Of a DNA stretch of 64,000 bases, positions 41,203 through 64,000 are shown in pieces. The translations under genes were made by a program, and so were the position numbers. Within the stretch, counting starts at the first letter, position 1. Every line of letters begins with the position of its first letter. Source of the DNA: Berghia stephanieae. Its lineage: Eukaryota > Mollusca > Gastropoda > Nudibranchia > Aeolidiidae. The stretch is from positions 10,659,185 through 10,723,184 of the forward strand of contig CM067445.1 of NCBI GenBank assembly GCA_034508935.3. Direction: 5' to 3'. The notes under the pieces were generated by a model. It ran no database searches and had not been told where the DNA came from. It saw nothing but the letters and a program-made list of their open reading frames with translations.

Positions 41203-42130
41203 CTGGGTGGGGTTCCTGACCTCCCACAGTGGGCAGGGAGGTACATATTGTGTCTTCTATCCCTTTATACCTGGGTGGGGTTCCTGACCTCCCATAGTGG
41301 GCAGGGAGGTTCATACTGTGTCTTCTATCCCCTTATACCTGGGTGGGGTTCCTGACCTCCCATAGTGGGCAGGGAGGTTCATACTGTGTTTTCTATCCCC
41401 TTATATCTGGGTGGGGTTCCTGACCTCCCATAGTGGGCAGGGAGGTACATACTGTGTCTTCTATCCCCTTATATCTGGGTGGGGTTCCTGATCTCCCATA
41501 GTGGGCAGGGAGGTACATACTGTGTCTTCTATCCCCTTATATCTGTGTGGGGTTCCTGACCTCCCATAGTGGGCAGGGAGGTACATACTGTGTCTTCTAT
41601 CCCCTTATATCTGGGTGGGGTTCCTGATCTCCCATAGTGGGCAGGGAGGTACATACTGTGTCTTCTATCCCCTTATGTCTGTTTTCCAACATGGTTTCTG
41701 TCTCTGTCTTGGAATGAGATTACTTGGTTTTGTTTTGGCCGTGGCCGGAGTCCTGGCTGGGAGGGAAACAGTCAAATGCATAGTTATTGTTTTGGGAGAT
41801 ATTTTTTTCCTTGTAAATCATCTCTCCGTTATGTATTATTATATTTGTTATTTTGAATGTATAATGTAAGCATTTGAGTGTATTCCTCTTTGTTGGATTT
41901 TGTGCTTGTGTCCGGATGAGACTTATAGGTGATCTCAGACTAAGTACATGGGTGGTATGCTCTTGGAATCTACATCTGATCCCTATTTGTTCCCAGTTCC
42001 CCTTTGTCTTACTTTTTCTTGGGTGCTTTAATTGTAATTCTAGAACTTTTTACTATCCATTTTCTTCCTTTTTACTGGCGCTGATATAACCTAAATGTGT
42101 TGCAAGCGCCGTAAAACCCTTAAAAACAAA
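41203..42130 (+). mobile_element. Retroposon R with seven 68-bp 5' monomers
   Basis: CTGGGTGGGGTTCCTGACCT occurs (with small variation) at 41203, 41271, 41339, 41407, 41475, 41543 and 41611, exactly 68 bp apart. The element body starts at 41679 (CTGTTTTCCAACATGG) and runs to CGCCGTAAAACCCTTAAAAA. Confidence 0.93.
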
Positions 42131-42136
42131 AACAAT

Positions 42137-42652
42137 TGACCTCCCACTGCGGACAGGAGGTCACTTGCTGTGTCTTCTATCCCCCTATATCTGTTTTCCA
42201 ACTGTTATCTCTCTTTGTCTAGGAATAGGATTGCTTGGGTTTGTCCAGGCCCTGACCGAAATCTTTGACTGGGAGGGAAACAGTCAAATGTATAGTTAGA
42301 GTTTTGGGATATGATATTTTTTTGTCTTGTAAATCATCTCTCTGTTATGCACTGAATTATTTTTGCTTTAGATGTTTGATTTGTAAACATTTAAGTGTGT
42401 TCCTATTAGTTGGGACCTGTGCTTTTGTCTGGATCGGGTGAGACTTTTAGGTGATCTCAAACTAAGAACACTGACGGTGTGCTCTTGGAATCTACATCTG
42501 TTCTTTATTTAAACCAGTTCCCCTTTGTCTTCCTAATTCTTGGATGCTTCAATTGTTAATTCTAGAACTTTTTACTATCCATTTTCTTCCTTTTTACTGG
42601 CGCTGATATAACCTAAACGTGTTGCAAGCGCCGTAAAACCCTTAAAAACAAA
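42137..42652 (+). mobile_element. Retroposon R, second subfamily
   Basis: 5'-truncated start GACCTCCCACTGCGGACAGG, more diverged body, tail CGCCGTAAAACCCTTAAAAA. It directly follows the preceding copy. Confidence 0.85.
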
Positions 42653-42657
42653 CAATT

Positions 42658-42867
42658 ATCCCGGTTTCTAAAGCGTGAAACGGACAATAACAATTGCTTG
42701 TTACCCTTTGAATAGGACGCTAGTCTATTGCAAAGTACTCCCCACCAGATCTAACAGACCCAACAACCCAATCACTGCTGGGTGGACAGAGGGGTCAGAA
42801 GAAAAAAGATCTCGACTGCTCCTGGGATCAATCTCGGTCCCTTTGCTTCAGAAGCGAGTGCTCTTAG
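42658..42867 (-). repeat. SINE-A copy
   Basis: CCCGGTTTCTAAAGCGTGAA, then GGGATCAATCTCGGTCCCTT and GAAGCGAGTGCTC (head complement). 42868-43555 shows no gene. Confidence 0.85.
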
Positions 42868-43555
42868 AAAAATCATGTACTTGATTTTTCAGGATCAACG
42901 GACCAGGATTGCCAGATAGGCACGGAGAATCATGACTTCTGTCATTAATTTTTTTCAATTTTTCTGAATTTATATTATTTTTTTTCATAATAAAGAGCGA
43001 AAGGCCGTAAATTTTAACCCAAAAAAAAAAGATAATAATTTTTTTTCCTAGTCTCGTCGATTTTTTTGATGACTAAAACGGCTGAGTTTTTCAAGGGAGC
43101 CAAAATCTAAGTAGTTTTTGGTCACATGAGGTTCCATTTGGCCACTTTTGAACTTGGAAAATGGACACGAAGAATTCTGGCCTGCAACGGACAGTAATCA
43201 TTATATTGATGCTATGCGTTTAGGTAAAATACTCGCAACGCCCATGGTCGGATATAATGTACCAACACACAAAACTATGTATAGCCTTGATTGAGCGTTA
43301 TAGTCTGGTGGATCAAATTTAGTGAGAATTGATCATTAAAATGGCTGTCTAAAGACAATAACAAAGAGCTGAGTGACGTCAAGTTTGTTCCTTCTATCAA
43401 GTTTAATAAAACTGATTCAGTTCATTTTAATCCAATTTTATTAATAGACTTGCACCGATAATTCTCCACGTTTAATGGCAATAATATTATAACAATATTT
43501 TTGAGGTGGAATATAACAGAAAACGTCCCTGCACCAAGGCGTGCGGCCATATCAT

Positions 43556-43781
43556 TCAGCACACGCACACACACACACAAACATACATACACATACATAC
43601 ACATACACATACATCACACACATACACACACAAACATACATACACAAAACACATACACACACACACAAAACATACATACACAACATACACACACACAAAC
43701 ATACATACACACAAACATACACAAACATACACATACACACAACACACAAACATACATACACATACACTCACGCGCACACAA

Positions 43782-43854
<73 letters not shown>

Positions 43855-43875
43855 CTCTATTTCTCTTATTATTAC

Positions 43876-43927
<52 letters not shown>

Positions 43928-44290
43928 TATATATTATATATATATATATTATATTAATATATATTATTATTTCTTTGTTTATTTCTTCCTTTCTTTCTGT
44001 CTCTCTGCATACAACGAGTACATATATATATATATCTTTGTTTATTTCTTCCTTTCTTTCTGTCTCTCTGCATACAACGAGTACATATATATATATATAT
44101 ATCTTTGTTTATTTCTTCCTTTCTTTCTGTCTCTCTGCATACAACAAGTACATATATATATATATCTTTGTTTATTTCTTCCTTTCTTTCTGTCTCTCTG
44201 CATACAACGAGTACATATATATATATATATATCTTTGTTTATTTCTTCCTTTCTTTCTGTCTCTCTGCATACAACAAGTACACATGTGTG
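43556..44290 (+). repeat. Compound satellite: (CA)n, (CT)n, (TA)n and five-copy 60-66 bp repeat
   Basis: CA-rich to 43780, CT to 43850, TA to about 43970. Then units TTTATTTCTTCCTTTCTTTC, CTGCATACAACGAGTACA and (TA)n occur five times; units differ in TA number and in ACGAG/ACAAG, in alternating order. Confidence 0.95.
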
Positions 44291-44564
44291 CTTCCTTTAC
44301 AAATGAACACAGCATAGCACATCAATGACTTGAATGACAATACAATTGAGATGGGTTCATGGTGACATGTCAAGCAAAACAAAATTCCAATCATTTCCAC
44401 GGCTAATGTCTTTCTCATATCCAAGATTCAGTGAGGAGGTGTGGAAAAATAATCACAAATGCGATTTCATAATGCCGGCGAATAGAGATAAAGCTAATTC
44501 TTTACCGCACTCGTGCACATCACAAACCACATCATGGGCAAGAACCCCTTCGCAAGTCGCAGGT

Positions 44565-44640
44565 TTGAGAGCTTTTGCCAAGTTGAAGGTCATTTTAATC
44601 TATCAATTTATAAATTACGAGTTTTCTGCCAAAATTAGAA
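44565..44640 (+). repeat. Family H fragment
   Basis: CAGGTTTGAGAGCTTTTGCC and ACGAGTTTTCTGCCAAAA. Confidence 0.6.
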
Positions 44641-44689
44641 ATATTATTTTTTTCAAAGTACGACAGTGTTAGGATGGTTCAGCGATATC

Positions 44690-44998
44690 TATAATAGGAT
44701 TCAATAGTCTGACGTCACGTCCGCCTAGCAACCAGCAGCTTGCTTCGAAACAAAGAAAATCGGTACTTTTTATTCTTCATACTGCCTAGAACTTTTTCAC
44801 ATGTCATGTGATCAGAATGTATAAAAGTCAAACATGATAAGATTTATATTGATTTTCCCTTCCGGATACACTTTTATGCTCGTCGGAGATGTATTTCATA
44901 AGGGCGCCCGTCAATGTTCCGATAGTTTAGAACCAGTTACTAAGTTACTATGCGACATTACGAGGAAAGTGACACCATGACTGTTGAAGCCTGTTGTG
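44690..44998 (+). repeat. Family F MITE
   Basis: ATTCAATAGTCTGACGTCAC start and AGTGACACCATGACTGTTGA end. Followed by a poly-C stretch at about 45109-45130 and an antisense R tail (45187-45262). Confidence 0.85.
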
Positions 44999-45715
44999 AC
45001 GGAGGAAAACATTTGATGAAAACTAAACATTCGTTTTTATTATCTAAGACTTAATACAAGGATTTAACCAATAGGCTACAACATTTCAGTCTCACCCCAG
45101 ACCATCCTCCCCCCCCCCCCCCCCCCCCCCGCCCTTTTCCCCCAGGGTAATAAATTGTCATTATCTAATGATTGGTACTGTTTGTTTTGTTTCTGTTTTT
45201 AAGAGTTTTACTGCACTTGCAACACGTAAAGGTCATATCAGCGCCAGAATGATTTGTACAAAAACATAAAATGTTGAAATTGTTTAGAGAAGTCGTGACG
45301 CAAACCTTCCTCTCTTCCGGTTCAAAACTCCTTGTAAGTGTGTAACCAACCAGACCGTTGGAGAACTAAAAATGAATGGGTTTCAGTGAATCAGTTTCAC
45401 ATTAAATCATAAGGTGGCTATTTTCGTATCAGGATGTCTAGGCAAATTCTTAGGATTACAGGACGTAAAAGAGCGAGGATGGATGGTCTTTATTGACTAC
45501 CGGCATTTAGTTAAGGCTAGAAAATATGAAGATATCACCACTCTGAAACCAGAAGAACAGTTGCACAAATTTTGTATCCAGTCCTCTGGGGGACTGGTTT
45601 CATTCACACTTCCAATGAGATTAGAACCATTTTTGACGTCACACTATTGCTCCCTATTAATTATTAGTTTTAAGTAGAAGGCTAGATTGACTTGTCTGCC
45701 TTTTTATCCTAAATC

Positions 45716-45977
45716 AGACATGCCAACTTCAAAATTTAAAAATTCGTAATTTTTGGGAGATAAAAATTATAGTCACTGTATTTGACTTTAAAAATCAACA
45801 ATTTACCCTTACTGGGATTTTAAAAAAACACTTCAAAATCCTTTAAATTATGTTATTTGGCATCAACATTCATTTTCAGTAAGCTTTAATGACTTAGAGA
45901 TGCTCATACAGTTGTGAATTTGGAGCCGAAATTTCGTAATTCTACCTAATTTTCATAGTAGTTGGCAGGCAGGTCTG
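45716..45977. repeat. Family I MITE at the cyclase stop codon
   Basis: Left end CAGACATGCCAACTTCAAAA; right end (antisense) CAGACCTGCCTGCC and AACTACTATGAAAATTAGG. The right terminus begins one or two bases after the cyclase TAG. On the - strand ATTAAA at 45885-45890 lies inside it and could act as a poly(A) signal. Confidence 0.75.
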
Positions 45978-45978
45978 C

Positions 45979-63401
<17,423 letters not shown>

Positions 63402-64000
63402 CTGTGTAGACAGAAAGTAAGGAGACAAATTGTGAGACGAGACTTACTAAAGAAAAAAGTTCATTGCTTCTGCAGTGATCAATGAAATTAACAAAAATAA
63501 GTTTTTTTTACCAATCAAAACACAGCAGTCATCTATTTTTTTAAGTGTTCATTGTTAGGGTTTTTTTTTTTTTTTTTTGGGGGGGAGTACATGTTGGGGG
63601 ATTTAATATTTGAAAACTTCATTTGTTTTGAATTTATTTGTCGTAAATTTGTCAATTTTTAGGCTTTTTTTTAACCTTCCTGGAATTAAACTTGAATTAA
63701 CTTCTGGGAAGTCCCAGGTTTGAGAGTGTTGGGCAAGATGAGAGCCATCTTCATCGATCAATATTTGAAAGACAAGTTTTTTTTCATTGGCCAAAATCTA
63801 AAATACGGGTTGATTTTTTTAAAGTACGGTAGAGTCGTAGCCTTTATAAATAATAATCATTCAGAGCCGGAGTTTATCCTGGATTCTATAGTGTGAAACG
63901 GGCAATAGCAATTGTTTGCTACCCTTTGGATAGGACGCTAGTCTATCGCAAAGTACTCTCCGCCAGATCTAACAGACCCGCCTTCCCACTCACTGGGTGG
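63402..64000 (-). other. Cyclase intron at window edge: family H and SINE-A
   Basis: T and G runs at 63558-63590; family H at 63712-63830 (CCAGGTTTGAGAGTGTTGGG); SINE-A antisense body from 63863 to the window end (GCCGGAGTTTATCCTGG). Confidence 0.75.

Noticed and set aside
43501-44328. Open frames of 266-275 residues on the + strand
   Set aside because: They are translations of CA, CT and TA microsatellites and a short satellite, with no protein-like composition.
45414-45677. 87-residue + strand open frame near the cyclase 3' end
   Set aside because: The composition looks protein-like (KARKYEDITTLKPEEQLHKF), but I recognise no family, splice signals or repeats of it; left unassigned.

Overview
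The window is eukaryotic DNA from an invertebrate animal. It has AT-rich introns, dense microsatellites, several tRNA-derived SINE families, MITE-like foldbacks and many long G or C homopolymers. A lophotrochozoan, perhaps a mollusc, is my best guess, from the NIT-domain guanylate cyclase and the style of the repeats; no sequence here fixes the species.

Two host genes converge. On the + strand, 703-30639 is the 3' two-thirds of a Diaphanous-type formin: 15 internal coding exons and two possible terminal exons, covering part of the DID/FH3 region, a coiled coil, the proline-rich FH1, the actin-nucleating FH2 and the autoregulatory DAD. Its 5' exons lie before the window. Two of its introns have minor-spliceosome (U12) signals: a GT-AG intron at 822-1494 and an AT-AC intron at 13299-13798. 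Four single-base frame breaks lie in otherwise well conserved FH1/FH2 exons. They sit in or beside short homopolymers and look more like consensus errors than decay, but this is not settled.

On the - strand, 63401 down to 45979 is the 3' part of a guanylate cyclase whose catalytic domain follows a NIT (nitrate/nitrite-sensing type) helical domain. Ten exons join in frame with no break. The catalytic domain keeps the guanine-recognition Glu and Cys but has Glu in place of the first metal-binding Asp and Ser in place of the transition-state Arg. This may be a divergent or regulatory cyclase subunit, and it is the most interesting protein in the window.

The rest (introns, and about 30.7-45.7 kb between the genes) is mobile-element debris. 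I could define four tRNA-headed SINE families (here A-D), a head-to-head palindromic tRNA-like family (E), a non-autonomous retroposon of about 620 bp (R) with a fixed 5' end, an AAC-rich tail and 9-12 bp target duplications, and several MITE families. Nested insertions give a relative chronology. Notable items are seven exact-length 68-bp monomers at the 5' end of one R copy; an antisense fragment of the formin's own FH2 exon carried inside a MITE in a later intron; MITEs whose ends lie about 11-12 nt from cyclase splice sites; a MITE boundary at the cyclase stop codon; and a roughly 2.1-kb G-run minisatellite in a cyclase intron. I saw no rRNA, functional tRNA, CRISPR, LTR element or viral element.
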